DNA of 64,000 nt from Streptomyces sp. NK15101 (GCF_020400725.1 NZ_JAINVG010000030.1:22172-86171); one strand, 5' to 3'. Numbered from the stretch's first letter, positions 51,082 to 60,607 are shown. Numbers and translations are program-made. Notes: generated from the sequence alone by a model not told the origin.

Positions 51082-52914
51082 TCAGCGCGGGTACGTCAGA
51101 CCGTGGCCCACCGGGTACAGCACCCGCCCCGGGTCCTCCGCGCTCTGGACCGGGACCGGGAGCCGCCCCAGCGGCCGGGCGCGGCCTGCCAGGACGCGGG
51201 CGGCGGCCCGGAGTTCGACGTCGGTCCAGGAGTAGGCCGCGAGAGAAGCCCGCTGACCACCGAGACGCGCGATGTCGTACGGGTTGCGGATCGCGACCGT
51301 CACGACGGGCACCCCGGTGGCGACGAGCCGGGCGACGAGCGTCCGCTGCGGGCTGGCGGCACCGACGTTGTACGTGCCCACCACGACCACGTCCCTGCCG
51401 GCCGCCGCCGCCACCGCCTCCTCGATCTTCGCGGCCGTCGGCGTGATCCCGGTGGAGAGCGCGGTCGCGGTGAAGCCGAGTTCCGTGAGGGCGGTCGCGA
51501 GCGTCGTGGTCGGCGGGCCGGTCGTGCCGGACGGCGAGGCCGGGTCGGCGCCGACGACGAGGACCGAGCGATGGGTGGCCGGGCTCAGCGGCAGGAAGCC
51601 GTCCTCGTTGAGCAGCAGGGTCGTGGTCGCCTCGGCGATCCGGTCGGCGTGGGCGAGGTGCTCCTCGGAGCCGACCACCCGCTCGACGGCGGCCCGGGTC
51701 GCGTACGCCTGCCGGAAGAGGCCCAGCTTCGCCTTGAGCCGCAGGATCCGCAGGATCGATTCGTCGAGCCGGGCCTCCGTCAGTTCGCCGTCCCTGACGG
51801 CCTTCAGGACCGCGTTCCAGGCCACGTCGAGCCTGGGCGGGTTGAGCAGCTGGTCCACCCCGGCCTTCAGGGCGAGGACCGGGACGCGCTCGTCGCCGTA
51901 CTTGGTGCGCACGCCCTCCATGCCGAGGGAGTCGGTGACCACCACGCCGTCGTAGCCGAGCTGTTCGCGCAGGATGCCGGTGAGGATGGGCCGGGACAGG
52001 GTCGCCGGGTCCTCGCTGGGGTCGAGCGCGGGGACCACGATGTGCGCGGTCATGATCGAGTCGATGCCGGCGTCGATCGCCGACCGGAACGGCGGCGCGT
52101 CGAGCGCGGCCCACTGCTCCCGGGTGTGGGTGATCGTCGGCAGGCCGTAGTGGCTGTCGACGGCGGTGTCGCCGTGGCCGGGGAAGTGCTTGGCGGTGGC
52201 CGCGACCCCGGCCCGCTGGTACCCCTTCACCTGGGCGGCGACCAGGCCGGCGACGGCCTGCGGGTCGGAGCCGAAGGAGCGGACGCCGATGACGGGGTTG
52301 GCCGGGTTGACGTTCACGTCGGCGACGGGGGCGTAGTTCTGCCGGATGCCGAGGGCGGCGAGCTCCTCGCCCGCGATCTGGGCGGCCTTGCGGGCGTCCG
52401 CGTGCGAGCCGCCGGCGCCGAGGGCCATCGCGCCGGGCAGCAGGGTGGCGGGCTTGCCGACCCGGCAGACGATGCCGTGCTCCTGGTCGGTGGAGATGAG
52501 CACCGGGACCGGGGTGGGCCGGGCGAGCGCCGCCTGCTGGATGCCGTTGGAGAGCGCGGCGATCTGCTGCGGGTCGCGTGTGTTGTGGGCCCAGGCGAAG
52601 TAGATGATCCCGCCCACGTGGTAGCGCTCGACGAGCTCGGCCGCGGTGCGGACGCCGATCTCGGCGAGGTTGGCGTCGACGTCGGCCTGGTCGGGGGCGG
52701 TGGCGGAGTGGCCGTAGACCCGCATCACGAAGAGCTGGCCGACCTTCTCCTCCAGCGACATCCGGTCGATGATCCGCCGGAGCCGGAGGTCGTCCGTCTC
52801 CGCCGTCTCCGCGTGGGCGGCGGGGGCGAGGGTGCCGGTGACGGCCGCCGCGGCGGCTGCGGCGGTCACCGTGAGGAGGGTGCGTCGGGAGGGGGCGGGG
52901 GCGCGGTGGTGCAA
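51082..52914 (-). CDS. Secreted GH3 glycosidase (beta-N-acetylhexosaminidase, NagZ-like)
   Basis: 610 residues from a TTG at 52912-52914, chosen because GGAAGGAG lies six bases upstream. A twin-arginine signal SRRTLLTVTAAAAAAAVTG ends near AHAET. GH3 barrel (about 50-390) with KHFPGHGDTAVDSHYGLP, the NagZ-type loop carrying the Asp-His acid pair, and nucleophile Asp in VVTDSLGMEGV. The C-terminal alpha/beta domain (about 420-605) is complete. Likely releases GlcNAc from chitin or cell-wall fragments. Confidence 0.92.
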   Translation of the reverse strand: MHHRAPAPSRRTLLTVTAAAAAAAVTGTLAPAAHAETAETDDLRLRRIIDRMSLEEKVGQLFVMRVYGHSATAPDQADVDANLAEIGVRTAAELVERYHVGGIIYFAWAHNTRDPQQIAALSNGIQQAALARPTPVPVLISTDQEHGIVCRVGKPATLLPGAMALGAGGSHADARKAAQIAGEELAALGIRQNYAPVADVNVNPANPVIGVRSFGSDPQAVAGLVAAQVKGYQRAGVAATAKHFPGHGDTAVDSHYGLPTITHTREQWAALDAPPFRSAIDAGIDSIMTAHIVVPALDPSEDPATLSRPILTGILREQLGYDGVVVTDSLGMEGVRTKYGDERVPVLALKAGVDQLLNPPRLDVAWNAVLKAVRDGELTEARLDESILRILRLKAKLGLFRQAYATRAAVERVVGSEEHLAHADRIAEATTTLLLNEDGFLPLSPATHRSVLVVGADPASPSGTTGPPTTTLATALTELGFTATALSTGITPTAAKIEEAVAAAAGRDVVVVGTYNVGAASPQRTLVARLVATGVPVVTVAIRNPYDIARLGGQRASLAAYSWTDVELRAAARVLAGRARPLGRLPVPVQSAEDPGRVLYPVGHGLTYPR

Positions 52915-53028
52915 CTGATGCTCCTTCCGGCCGTGCAGATTGAAGGAAACTGCCAAGGTGTCACGGATAGCCCGAAAGTAACTGCCAGGTCAAGGATCCG
53001 CGCAGGAATCGGAACCCCCGGCCCTCGA

Positions 53029-53982
53029 TCACCCCGCGGAGGCGATCGAGGGCCAGAGCTCCTGGAGCGTACGGACCGTCTCCCGGATCGCCGGGCGCCG
53101 CGCCGCGCCCGTCCGCCAGATGGCGTGCAGCCGGCGCACCGGCGCCGGGTCGAGCCGCACCGGCGCCACCTCCGGCGGCAGCGCGCCCCGCCCCAGGCGC
53201 GGGACCAGGGCGATCCCCGGACCGGCCGCCACCAGGGCCACCTGCGTGTGGTTCTCCTCCGCCTGATGGGCGATCAGCGGTTCGTACCCCGTCGCCCGCA
53301 GCGTCCGCGTGAGCCAGTCGTGGCAGACCGTCCCCGGCGGCTGCGAGATCCACCGCTCGGCCGCCAGCTCCTCCCGGCGAACCGACTCCCGGGCCGCCAG
53401 CGGATGGTCCCGGTGGACGAGGATGTCGCACAGGTCGTCGCCGATGACCAGCTGCTCGACCCCCGGCGGCGTCGGCAGCGGCGCGATGTCCCAGTCGTGC
53501 GCCACCGCCAGGTCGATCACGCCCCGCGCCACCAGGTCGACCGAGAGGTGTGGGTCCACCTCCGAGAGGCGGGCGTCGAGCTCGGGGTGGAGCCGGGCCG
53601 GCTCGGCGAGCGCCCGGGGCATCAGGCCGCGCGCCGCGCTCGCGAAGCAGGCGATCGTGAGCCGTCCGGCGGGCCGGCCGCGCCGCTCTTCGAGCCGTAC
53701 CTCCGCCTCCTCGACCAGGGCCGGCAACCGGCTTGCCGTGGAGGCCAGTTGGTGGGCGTCGTCGGTGAGCCGGATGCCGCGGCCGCTGCGTTCGAGCAGG
53801 GTCGTGCGGGTCTCCCGCTCCAGCTTCGCGATCTGCTGCGAGACCGCGGACGGGGTGTAGCCGAGGGCGGTGGCGGCGGCGCCGACACTGCCGTGGACGG
53901 CGACGGCGTGCAGCGCGCGGAGACGGCCGAGATCCAGCACGGGCAGCTCCTGGACGGAAGGGACGATGTAGGAACGCTTCAT
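53029..53982 (-). CDS. LysR-family transcriptional regulator
   Basis: 317 residues. HTH at about 18-75 (LRALHAVAVHGSVGAAATAL, YTPSAVSQQIAKLERET) and a two-lobed effector domain (about 105-300). The start ATG at 53982 may be up to 15 codons too early. Divergent from the EamA transporter with only about 60 bp between; LysR proteins beside EamA genes usually regulate them. Ligand unknown. Confidence 0.9.
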   Translation of the reverse strand: MKRSYIVPSVQELPVLDLGRLRALHAVAVHGSVGAAATALGYTPSAVSQQIAKLERETRTTLLERSGRGIRLTDDAHQLASTASRLPALVEEAEVRLEERRGRPAGRLTIACFASAARGLMPRALAEPARLHPELDARLSEVDPHLSVDLVARGVIDLAVAHDWDIAPLPTPPGVEQLVIGDDLCDILVHRDHPLAARESVRREELAAERWISQPPGTVCHDWLTRTLRATGYEPLIAHQAEENHTQVALVAAGPGIALVPRLGRGALPPEVAPVRLDPAPVRRLHAIWRTGAARRPAIRETVRTLQELWPSIASAG

Positions 53983-54041
53983 CTCGCCATGAAGGAATCC
54001 GTGCTGGTGCTACACGGTCGACGGCGGCCGTGCTCGACCGC

Positions 54042-55037
54042 ATGCACCCCGCACGCACCGCTCCGGCCGGTCCCGGCCCGGGCCGACTCGCCCCTGCCCA
54101 CATCGCCCTCGCCGCTCTGGTCGCCGCCGTCTGGGGGGTCAACTTCGTCGTCATCGAGATCGGCCTCGACCACTTCCCGCCGCTGCTCTTCTCCGCCCTC
54201 CGCTTCCTCGTCGCCGCCCTGCCCGCGGTGTTCCTCGTCGGCCGCCCGAAGGTCGCCTGGAAGTGGATCGTGGGCATCGGCCTCGTGCTCGGCGTGGCCA
54301 AGTTCGGGCTCCTCTTCACCGGCATGCACCTCGGGGCCCCGGCCGGACTCTCCTCCCTCGTCCTCCAGATCCAGGCCGTCTTCACCGCGCTCTTCGCCTT
54401 CGCCGCCCTCGGCGAACGCCCCGGACGCCGCAAGCTCGCCGGCATGGCCATCGCCCTCGCCGGCATCTGCGTCGCCGCCGTCGACGAGGGCGCGGCGGGC
54501 CCCGTGTCCGGCTTCGCCCTGGTGATCGCCGCGGCGGCCTGCTGGGGCGTCTCCAACGTCCTGACCCGCAAGGCCGCCCCGCCCGACGTGCTGAACTTCA
54601 AGGTCTGGGTCAGCACCGTGCCCGTCCTGCCGCTCCTCGCCCTCTCCCTCCTCCTGGAGGGCCCCGAGAGGGACCTCGCGGCCCTGCGCGGGCTCGACTG
54701 GACCGGTGCCGGCGTCATCGTCTACGCCGCCTGGATCACCACGGTCTTCGGCTTCGGCGCCTGGGGGTGGCTCCTCCGCCGCCACCCCGCCTCCTCCGTC
54801 GCCCCCTTCTCCCTCCTCGTCCCCGTCTTCGGCATGTCCTCGGCCGCCCTGTTCCTGGGGGAGGGCGTGAGCCCCCTCCGCTGGTGCGCGGCGGCGCTGC
54901 TCGTGGGGGGCGTGGCGCTGACGTCCTTCGCGCCGGGACGGGACGCGGGACGGGGTACGGGACGGAAAAGAGTGGCGTCCGCCGAGCCGGGGGCCGTATC
55001 TTTCCCCCGTCCCGCCACTGAGGAAAGGCCCGCATGA
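54042..55037 (+). CDS. EamA-family (DMT) transporter
   Basis: 331 residues from the ATG at 54042; a GTG at 54030 is in frame. Ten hydrophobic helices in two EamA repeats (first about 17-140, second about 150-285) with FVVIEIGLDHFPPLLFSALR and LFLGEGVSPLRWCAAALL as the paired end motifs. Family members export amino acids or other small metabolites. The C-terminus overlaps the next start (ATGA), so the kinase gene is coupled. Confidence 0.9.
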   Translation: MHPARTAPAGPGPGRLAPAHIALAALVAAVWGVNFVVIEIGLDHFPPLLFSALRFLVAALPAVFLVGRPKVAWKWIVGIGLVLGVAKFGLLFTGMHLGAPAGLSSLVLQIQAVFTALFAFAALGERPGRRKLAGMAIALAGICVAAVDEGAAGPVSGFALVIAAAACWGVSNVLTRKAAPPDVLNFKVWVSTVPVLPLLALSLLLEGPERDLAALRGLDWTGAGVIVYAAWITTVFGFGAWGWLLRRHPASSVAPFSLLVPVFGMSSAALFLGEGVSPLRWCAAALLVGGVALTSFAPGRDAGRGTGRKRVASAEPGAVSFPRPATEERPA

Positions 55038-55597
55038 CCTTCGAGAACGTCACCGTCGACAGCGCCGAACCGGCTTCCGGAATCGTCCTGTTGGCGGGGA
55101 TTCCGGGCAGCGGGAAGAGCACCGTCGCGGCGGCCCTCGCGGCCCGTTTCGCCCGGGCCGCGCACATCGAGGTCGACCACCTCCAGGAGCTGATCGTCCA
55201 GGGTGGCCACTGGCCGAACCCGGACGGCGACCCGGAGGCGGACCGCCAGATCCTGCTGCGCGCCCGCAACGGCTGCCTCCTCGCGGACAGCTTCGCCGCG
55301 GCGGGCTTCCTGCCGGTCCTCGACGACGTGGTCGTACGCCGCTCCCACCTGGACTTCTACCGCGCCCACGCGAAGGCGGCCCCGTTCCACACGGTGATCC
55401 TGGCCCCCGGCCCGGACAAGGCCTGGGAGCGCAACAACGCCCGTCACAAGAAGCTGACCACGAACTGGGCGTTCCTCGACGAGGCCATGCGCGCCGAACT
55501 CTCCGGCGAGGGCGTCTGGATCGACAACGCGGACCAGACGGTCGAGGAGACCGTCGCCGCGGTCCTCGCGGCGACGGGCCTGACGCCGGACGAGTAG
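55034..55597 (+). CDS. P-loop kinase-like ATPase
   Basis: 187 residues. Walker A LLAGIPGSGKSTVAAALA, an acidic residue in HIEVDHLQ, LDDVVVRRSHLDFYR and a lid-like region WERNNARHKKLTTNW resemble small-molecule kinases of the AAA_33/chloramphenicol phosphotransferase type. Start overlaps the transporter stop by four bases. Substrate unknown. Confidence 0.8.
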   Translation: MTFENVTVDSAEPASGIVLLAGIPGSGKSTVAAALAARFARAAHIEVDHLQELIVQGGHWPNPDGDPEADRQILLRARNGCLLADSFAAAGFLPVLDDVVVRRSHLDFYRAHAKAAPFHTVILAPGPDKAWERNNARHKKLTTNWAFLDEAMRAELSGEGVWIDNADQTVEETVAAVLAATGLTPDE

Positions 55598-55598
55598 C

Positions 55599-55830
55599 TC
55601 AGCTCTCGGAGCGCGGGAACCCGTCGGTCTTCACGACGATCTCGCGCCCTTCGAGGGGCAGCACGAGGTCCTCGCCGAAGGGGATCGTCGCCTGCTCGGT
55701 GCAGGCGCCGGTGCGGGCGGGCCTGCTGTGGACGGTGCAGACGTTCTCGGCCGGGTCGATGATCACGTAGAGCGGGATCGCGCACTCCGCGTACATGCGG
55801 CGCTTCTTCTCGAAGTCGTCGTCCCGGGTG
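55599..55830 (-). pseudogene. C-terminal remnant of a Uma2-family protein
   Basis: About 77 codons encode the end of a Uma2 (DUF820) PD-(D/E)XK-like protein: EKKRRMYAECAIPLYVIIDP, then a normal tail to the stop at 55599. The N-terminal two thirds, including the catalytic Asp/Glu region, are absent; the frame remains open upstream without matching the family, and no start is evident. Family members are about 190 residues. A deletion remnant between two intact genes. Confidence 0.7.
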
Positions 55831-55915
55831 CCGACGCCTCCCGGGCGCTGGGCGTATCCATGACGGGCGGCGTCATCGGGGCCTCCGTACGCAGACACCT
55901 CACCGCAGCGCCTCG

Positions 55916-56962
55916 CTACCCCCGCGGCCCCGCCGTCGACCCCCTGGTCACCAGCTCCCCCGGGACCGTCTCCACGCCGCCCGCCGGGGGCTCCTCCGCG
56001 GACATGGCCAGGCGGCCCGCGCGGACGCCCGCCTCGTGGAGCGGGAGGCGGACGGTCGTGAGGGCGGGGACCGCGTCCACCGAGAACGGCAGGTCGTCGA
56101 AGCCCGCGACCGACACGTCCCCGGGGATGGAGAGCCCCCGCTCCCGCAGGGCCGCGCAGACGCCCAGGGCCACCGTGTCGTTGGCCGCGACGACGGCCGT
56201 GAGGTGCGGGTCGCGGGCGAGGAGCTCGGCCGTCGCCTCGTGCCCGGAGCGGCGGTCGTACGACCCGTGGACCGTGGGCCCCTCGGGGACCCCCGCCGCC
56301 GCGAGCGCCTCCCGGTGGCCCTCCAGGCGGTGCCGGGTGGTGGTGCGGTCGGCCGGGCCCGCCACGTAGCCGATCCGCCGGTGGCCGAGGCCGAGGAGGT
56401 GCTCGGTGAGGCGGCGCGCGCCGGCGCGGTTGTCGAAGACGAGGGCCGCCGCGCTCGCGTCGCCGGTCACCGGCGGCCGCCCGCACAACACGATCCGGGT
56501 CCCCGCCTCCGCCAGCTTCGTCAGCTTGCCGGCCGTCGCCGCGAGGTGCTCGGGGTCCTCCAGCGAGCCGCCCATGAGGATCACGGCCGCGGCCCGCTGC
56601 CGCTGGAGCAGGGTGAGGTAGGTCAGCTCGCGCTCGGGGGAGCCGCCGGTGTTGCAGACGACGGCGAGCTTCTCGCCCCCGCCGCGTCCCGTGGCGCTCT
56701 CCCCGATCGCGCTCTGCGCCGCGCTCGCCATGATCCCGAAGAACGGGTCGGCGATGTCGTTGACGAGCACGCCGACCAGGTCGGAGGTGGCGGCGGCGAG
56801 GGCGCTCGCGGGGCCGTTGAGGACGTAGTCGAGCTCGTCCACGGCCTTCAGCACCCGCTCCCGGGTCGACGCGGCGACCGGGTAGTTGCCGTTCAGGACG
56901 CGGGAGACGGTGGCGGGGGAGACCCGTGCGCGGGCGGCCACGTCCGCCAGGGTGACGGTCAT
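55916..56962 (-). CDS. LacI-family transcriptional regulator
   Basis: 348 residues. HTH TLADVAARARVSPATVSRVL followed by the hinge helix, then a periplasmic-binding-like sugar sensor domain (about 62-335; VGVLVNDIADPFFGIMASAA, GYVAGPADRTTTRHRLEG, VAGFDDLPFS). Divergent from a three-gene sugar operon with GAAAGCGCTTTC in between, which it most likely binds. The inducer should be the sugar or derivative processed by the operon. Confidence 0.93.
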   Translation of the reverse strand: MTVTLADVAARARVSPATVSRVLNGNYPVAASTRERVLKAVDELDYVLNGPASALAAATSDLVGVLVNDIADPFFGIMASAAQSAIGESATGRGGGEKLAVVCNTGGSPERELTYLTLLQRQRAAAVILMGGSLEDPEHLAATAGKLTKLAEAGTRIVLCGRPPVTGDASAAALVFDNRAGARRLTEHLLGLGHRRIGYVAGPADRTTTRHRLEGHREALAAAGVPEGPTVHGSYDRRSGHEATAELLARDPHLTAVVAANDTVALGVCAALRERGLSIPGDVSVAGFDDLPFSVDAVPALTTVRLPLHEAGVRAGRLAMSAEEPPAGGVETVPGELVTRGSTAGPRG

Positions 56963-56984
56963 CGCGTGCGTACCTCCAGGGCCC

Positions 56985-57040
56985 TTGTCGGCGGTGATGT
57001 CGGCAGGCTAGCGTCATCCTCGATGGAAAGCGCTTTCTAT
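56985..57040 (+). promoter_or_regulatory. Promoter and LacI operator of the sugar operon
   Basis: TTGTCG (56985-56990) and TAGCGT (57010-57015), spacer 19 bp, then TGGAAAGCGCTTTCTA (57025-57040) with the perfect 12-bp palindrome GAAAGCGCTTTC, a typical LacI-family site near the start of transcription, 44 bp before the first gene. Confidence 0.75.
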
Positions 57041-57083
57041 CCGGATGGAGCGACGGCGCCGAGCACCTCGGAGAGGAACCCTC

Positions 57084-58235
57084 GTGACACGCAGGACAGT
57101 CCGCATCGCCATGAACGGCGTCACCGGGCGCATGGGACACCGCCAGCACCTCGTCCGCTCGATCCTCGCCCTGCGCGAACAGGGCGGCCTCGACCTCGGC
57201 AACGGCGAGACCCTCTGGCCCGAGCCCGTCCTCGTCGGCCGCCGCGAGCACGCCCTGCGCGCCCTCGCCGAGCGCCACGGCCTCACCGAGTGGTCCACCG
57301 ACCTCGACGCCGTCCTCGCCGACGACGGCGTCGACGTCTACTTCGACGCCCAGGTCACCTCCGCCCGGGTCGACGCCCTCACCAAGGCCATCGCCGCCGG
57401 CAAGCACGTCTACACCGAGAAGCCCACCGCCGCCGACCTCGCCGGCGCCCTCGAACTCGCCCGCCTCGCCACCGAGAAGGGCGTCAAGCACGGCGTCGTC
57501 CAGGACAAGCTCTTCCTCCCCGGACTGCTCAAGCTCAAGCGCCTCGTCGACGGCGGCTTCTTCGGCGAGATCCTGTCCGTGCGCGGCGAGTTCGGCTACT
57601 GGGTCTTCGAGGGCGACTGGCAGGACGCCCAGCGCCCCAGCTGGAACTACCGCGCGGAGGACGGCGGCGGCATCGTCGTCGACATGTTCCCGCACTGGGA
57701 GTACGTGCTCCACGAGCTCTTCGGCCGGGTCACCTCCGTCACCGCCCAGGTCGCCACCCACGTCCCGCGCCGCTGGGACGAGCACGGCAAGCCCTACGAG
57801 GCCACCGCCGACGACGCCGCGTACGGCATCTTCCAGCTGGAGGGCGGCGCCATCGCCCAGATCAACTCCTCCTGGACGGTCCGCGTCAACCGCGACGAGC
57901 TCGTCGAGTTCCAGGTCGACGGCACCCACGGCTCCGCCGTCGCGGGCCTGCGCAACTGCCGCGTCCAGCACCGGAGCCTGACCCCCAAGCCGGTCTGGAA
58001 CCCCGACATCCCCGCGGCCCACTCCTTCCGCGACCAGTGGCAGGAGGTCCCCGACAACGCCGAGTTCGACAACGGCTTCAAGGCCCAGTGGGAGCTGTTC
58101 CTCCGGCACGTCGCGCTCGACGAGCCGTACCGCTGGGACCTCCTCGCCGGCGCCCGCGGCGTCCAGCTCGCCGAACTGGGCCTGAGGTCCGCCGCCGAGG
58201 GCCGCCGCCTGGAGGTCCCGGAGGTGACCCTGTGA
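57084..58235 (+). CDS. Gfo/Idh/MocA-family oxidoreductase
   Basis: 383 residues from the GTG at 57084 (GAGAGGAAC upstream). N-terminal NAD(P) fold (RIAMNGVTGRMGHRQHLV), the family EKP motif in HVYTEKPTAADLAGALELA, and a C-terminal substrate domain with GGGIVVDMFPHWEYVLHEL. The family oxidises or reduces sugars and cyclitols. First gene of a tightly overlapping operon; substrate unknown. Confidence 0.9.
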   Translation: MTRRTVRIAMNGVTGRMGHRQHLVRSILALREQGGLDLGNGETLWPEPVLVGRREHALRALAERHGLTEWSTDLDAVLADDGVDVYFDAQVTSARVDALTKAIAAGKHVYTEKPTAADLAGALELARLATEKGVKHGVVQDKLFLPGLLKLKRLVDGGFFGEILSVRGEFGYWVFEGDWQDAQRPSWNYRAEDGGGIVVDMFPHWEYVLHELFGRVTSVTAQVATHVPRRWDEHGKPYEATADDAAYGIFQLEGGAIAQINSSWTVRVNRDELVEFQVDGTHGSAVAGLRNCRVQHRSLTPKPVWNPDIPAAHSFRDQWQEVPDNAEFDNGFKAQWELFLRHVALDEPYRWDLLAGARGVQLAELGLRSAAEGRRLEVPEVTL

Positions 58236-59383
58236 CGCTCCGCCTGCCCCTCCCGGACGGCTCCACGCGCGCGTACGAGCCCCGCACCGAGCCGCTCGCG
58301 CTCTCCGCGGCCGGCCCCCCGACCTCCCGTACGGTCTTCTCCGCCGCGCACGTCGTCGCCGACCCGTACGCCGACACCACCCCCGACTCCCCGGCCGCCG
58401 TCGACTGGGACGCCACCCTCGCCTTCCGCCGCCACCTCTGGTCCCACGGCCTGGGGGTCGCCGAGGCCATGGACACCGCCCAGCGCGGGATGGGCCTCGA
58501 CTGGGCGGGCGCGGCCGAGCTGATCCGCCGGTCCGCCGCCGAGGCCAGGGCGGTCGGCGGCCGGATCGCCTGCGGCGTCGGCACCGACCAGATCACGGGC
58601 GGCACCCTCCCGGAGATCCGCGCGGCGTACGAGGAACAGCTCGCGGTCGTCGAGGAGTCGGGCGCGCAGGCCGTCCTCATGGCCTCCCGCGCCCTCGCCG
58701 CCGAAGCCTCAGGCCCCGAGCACTACCTCGACCTCTACGGGCACCTCCTGCGGCAGGCGGCCGAGCCCGTGATCCTGCACTGGCTGGGCCCGATGTTCGA
58801 CCCGGCGCTCGACGGCTACTGGGGCTCGTCCGACCTCGACGCCGCCACCGAGACCTTCCTCGACGTGATCAGGGCCCACCCCGACAAGGTCGACGGCATC
58901 AAGGTCTCCCTCCTCGACGCCCGGCGCGAGGTCGAGCTGCGCCGCCGCCTCCCGGAGGGCGTCCGCTGCTACACGGGCGACGACTTCCACTACCCGGAGC
59001 TGATCGCGGGCGACGAGCAGGGCTTCAGCCACGCCCTGCTCGGCGTCTTCGACCCGCTGGGCCCGCTGGCGGCCGAGGCGGTCCGGATCCTCGACACCGG
59101 TGACGTGACGGGCTTCCGCAAGACCCTCGACCCCACGGTCGCCCTCTCCCGGCACCTCTTCCGGGCCCCCACCCGCTTCTACAAGACGGGCGTGGTGTTC
59201 CTCGCCTGGCTGGCGGGCCACCAGGACCACTTCGCGATGGTCGGCGGCCTGCAGTCCGCCCGCTCGCTCCCGCACCTGGCCCGCGCCTACGAACTCGCCG
59301 ACGGCCTGGGCCTGTTCCCGGACCCGGCCCGCGCGGAGTCCCGGATGCGCTCGCTCCTCACCGTGTACGGAGTGCCCCGGTGA
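58232..59383 (+). CDS. Dihydrodipicolinate-synthase-superfamily protein (DUF993)
   Basis: 383 residues, GTG overlapping the previous stop (GTGA). TIM-barrel with WDATLAFRRHLWSHGLGVAEAM, IACGVGTDQITGG, VILHWLGPMFDPALDGYWG and KVDGIKVSLLDARREV, where the Lys in GIKVS may be the Schiff-base Lys of this superfamily. Members are found with Gfo/Idh and epimerase genes in sugar operons and may be aldolases or dehydratases. Reaction unknown. Confidence 0.85.
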   Translation: MTLRLPLPDGSTRAYEPRTEPLALSAAGPPTSRTVFSAAHVVADPYADTTPDSPAAVDWDATLAFRRHLWSHGLGVAEAMDTAQRGMGLDWAGAAELIRRSAAEARAVGGRIACGVGTDQITGGTLPEIRAAYEEQLAVVEESGAQAVLMASRALAAEASGPEHYLDLYGHLLRQAAEPVILHWLGPMFDPALDGYWGSSDLDAATETFLDVIRAHPDKVDGIKVSLLDARREVELRRRLPEGVRCYTGDDFHYPELIAGDEQGFSHALLGVFDPLGPLAAEAVRILDTGDVTGFRKTLDPTVALSRHLFRAPTRFYKTGVVFLAWLAGHQDHFAMVGGLQSARSLPHLARAYELADGLGLFPDPARAESRMRSLLTVYGVPR

Positions 59384-60183
59384 ACCTCGACCGCCTCGGC
59401 GTCAACCAGATGACGGTGAAGCAGCTGGCCCTCCCCGAGCTCGTGCGGGAGTGCGTCCGGCTCGGCGTCCCCGGCGTCGGCCTGTGGCGCGAGCCGGTCC
59501 GGGAGTACGGAGTGGAGGCCGCGGCCGCCCTCGTGCGGGACGCGGGGCTCGCCGTCACCACCCTCTGCCGGGGCGGCTTCTTCACCTCGGACGGCTGGGA
59601 GGCGGAGAACCGCGCGGCGATCGACGAGGCCGTCACCCTCGGCACCGACACCCTGGTCCTGGTCTCCGGCGGCCTCACCCCGGCCTGCCCCGACCTGCCC
59701 TCCGCCCGGGCCCGCATCGCCGAGGCGATCGGCGCGCTGGCCCCCTACGCGGGCGAACGCGGAATCCGTCTGGCGATCGAACCGCTCCACCCCATGTACG
59801 CCTCCGACCGCTGCGCGGTCTCGACGCTGGACCAGGCGCTGGAGATCGCGGAGCGCTTCCCCGCCTCCCAGGTCGGCGTCACGGTCGACACGTACCACCT
59901 CTGGTGGGACGACCGGGCCCCGGCGGCGGTGGAACGCGCGGGTGCGGCGGGTCGCATCCACTCCTTCCAGCTCGCCGACTGGACCACCCCGCTCCCGGCC
60001 GGCGTCCTCAATGGCCGGGGGCAGCTGGGCGACGGGGTGATCGACCTCCGCGCCTGGGCCGACCTGGTCGAGAAGGCGGGGTACACGGGCCCGGTCGAGG
60101 TGGAGCTCTTCAACGACGAGCTGTGGTCGAGGGACGGCGTGGAGGTCCTGGAGGAGACCCTGGAGGCGTTCCTGGACGTGTGA
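59380..60183 (+). CDS. Sugar phosphate isomerase/epimerase (xylose-isomerase-like TIM barrel)
   Basis: 267 residues, GTG overlapping the upstream stop. AP endonuclease 2-like fold: GLWREPVREYGVEAAAALV, LVLVSGGLTPACPD, IRLAIEPLHPMYASDRC, VGVTVDTYHLWWD, PVEVELFNDELW, with metal ligands in the Glu, Asp/His and final Glu positions. Likely isomerises or epimerises the sugar handled by the operon. Confidence 0.88.
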   Translation: MNLDRLGVNQMTVKQLALPELVRECVRLGVPGVGLWREPVREYGVEAAAALVRDAGLAVTTLCRGGFFTSDGWEAENRAAIDEAVTLGTDTLVLVSGGLTPACPDLPSARARIAEAIGALAPYAGERGIRLAIEPLHPMYASDRCAVSTLDQALEIAERFPASQVGVTVDTYHLWWDDRAPAAVERAGAAGRIHSFQLADWTTPLPAGVLNGRGQLGDGVIDLRAWADLVEKAGYTGPVEVELFNDELWSRDGVEVLEETLEAFLDV

Positions 60184-60189
60184 GGACGG

Positions 60190-60607
60190 TCATCTGCCCG
60201 GATGCCGCACGTCCTGTTGCGCGACCTCCTTGAGGACGCGGGCGACCGTGGCGAAGTCGTCGTCCCTGTGCAGGAGGGTCGATCCGTGGTGCACCGCCGT
60301 GGCGCAGAGGAGGAGATCGACGACGCCTGCCGCGCGGTGCTGCCCCTTCCGTGTCAGTTTGTCCCGGTCGGTCTCCACCCGGCGCCACGCGTCCTCGGGG
60401 GACGCGCACCGGCGCGAACAGGGCGGTGAGGTCCTCGTCGATCTCTTCGCGGTCGTCCGGTCCGACGGCGCTGAAAAGGATCTCCGCCCGGGTGGCCTCG
60501 CACATGCCGATGGCTCCGGTCTCGATCTCGGCCTCCCAGCGGCGCTGTGCCGCGGGGTCGGTGCCGAAGTGGACGTACGCGCTGGTGTCGATGAGATAGG
60601 CGATCAC
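60190..60607 (-). pseudogene. vapC: VapC-type PIN-domain toxin, frameshifted
   Basis: The GTG at 60605-60607 overlaps the vapB stop. Frame 1 encodes IAYLIDTSAYVHFG to TALFAPVRVP; the rest of the PIN domain (AWRRVETDRDKLTRKGQHR, GVVDLLLCATAVHHG, HRDDDFATVARVLK) is in another frame. The shift lies in the G5 run at 60397-60401; four Gs would restore one 138-residue reading frame. All acidic PIN positions (Asp7, the Glu in EATRAE, GVVD, HRDDD) survive. True inactivation, phase variation or a sequencing error are all possible. Confidence 0.8.
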
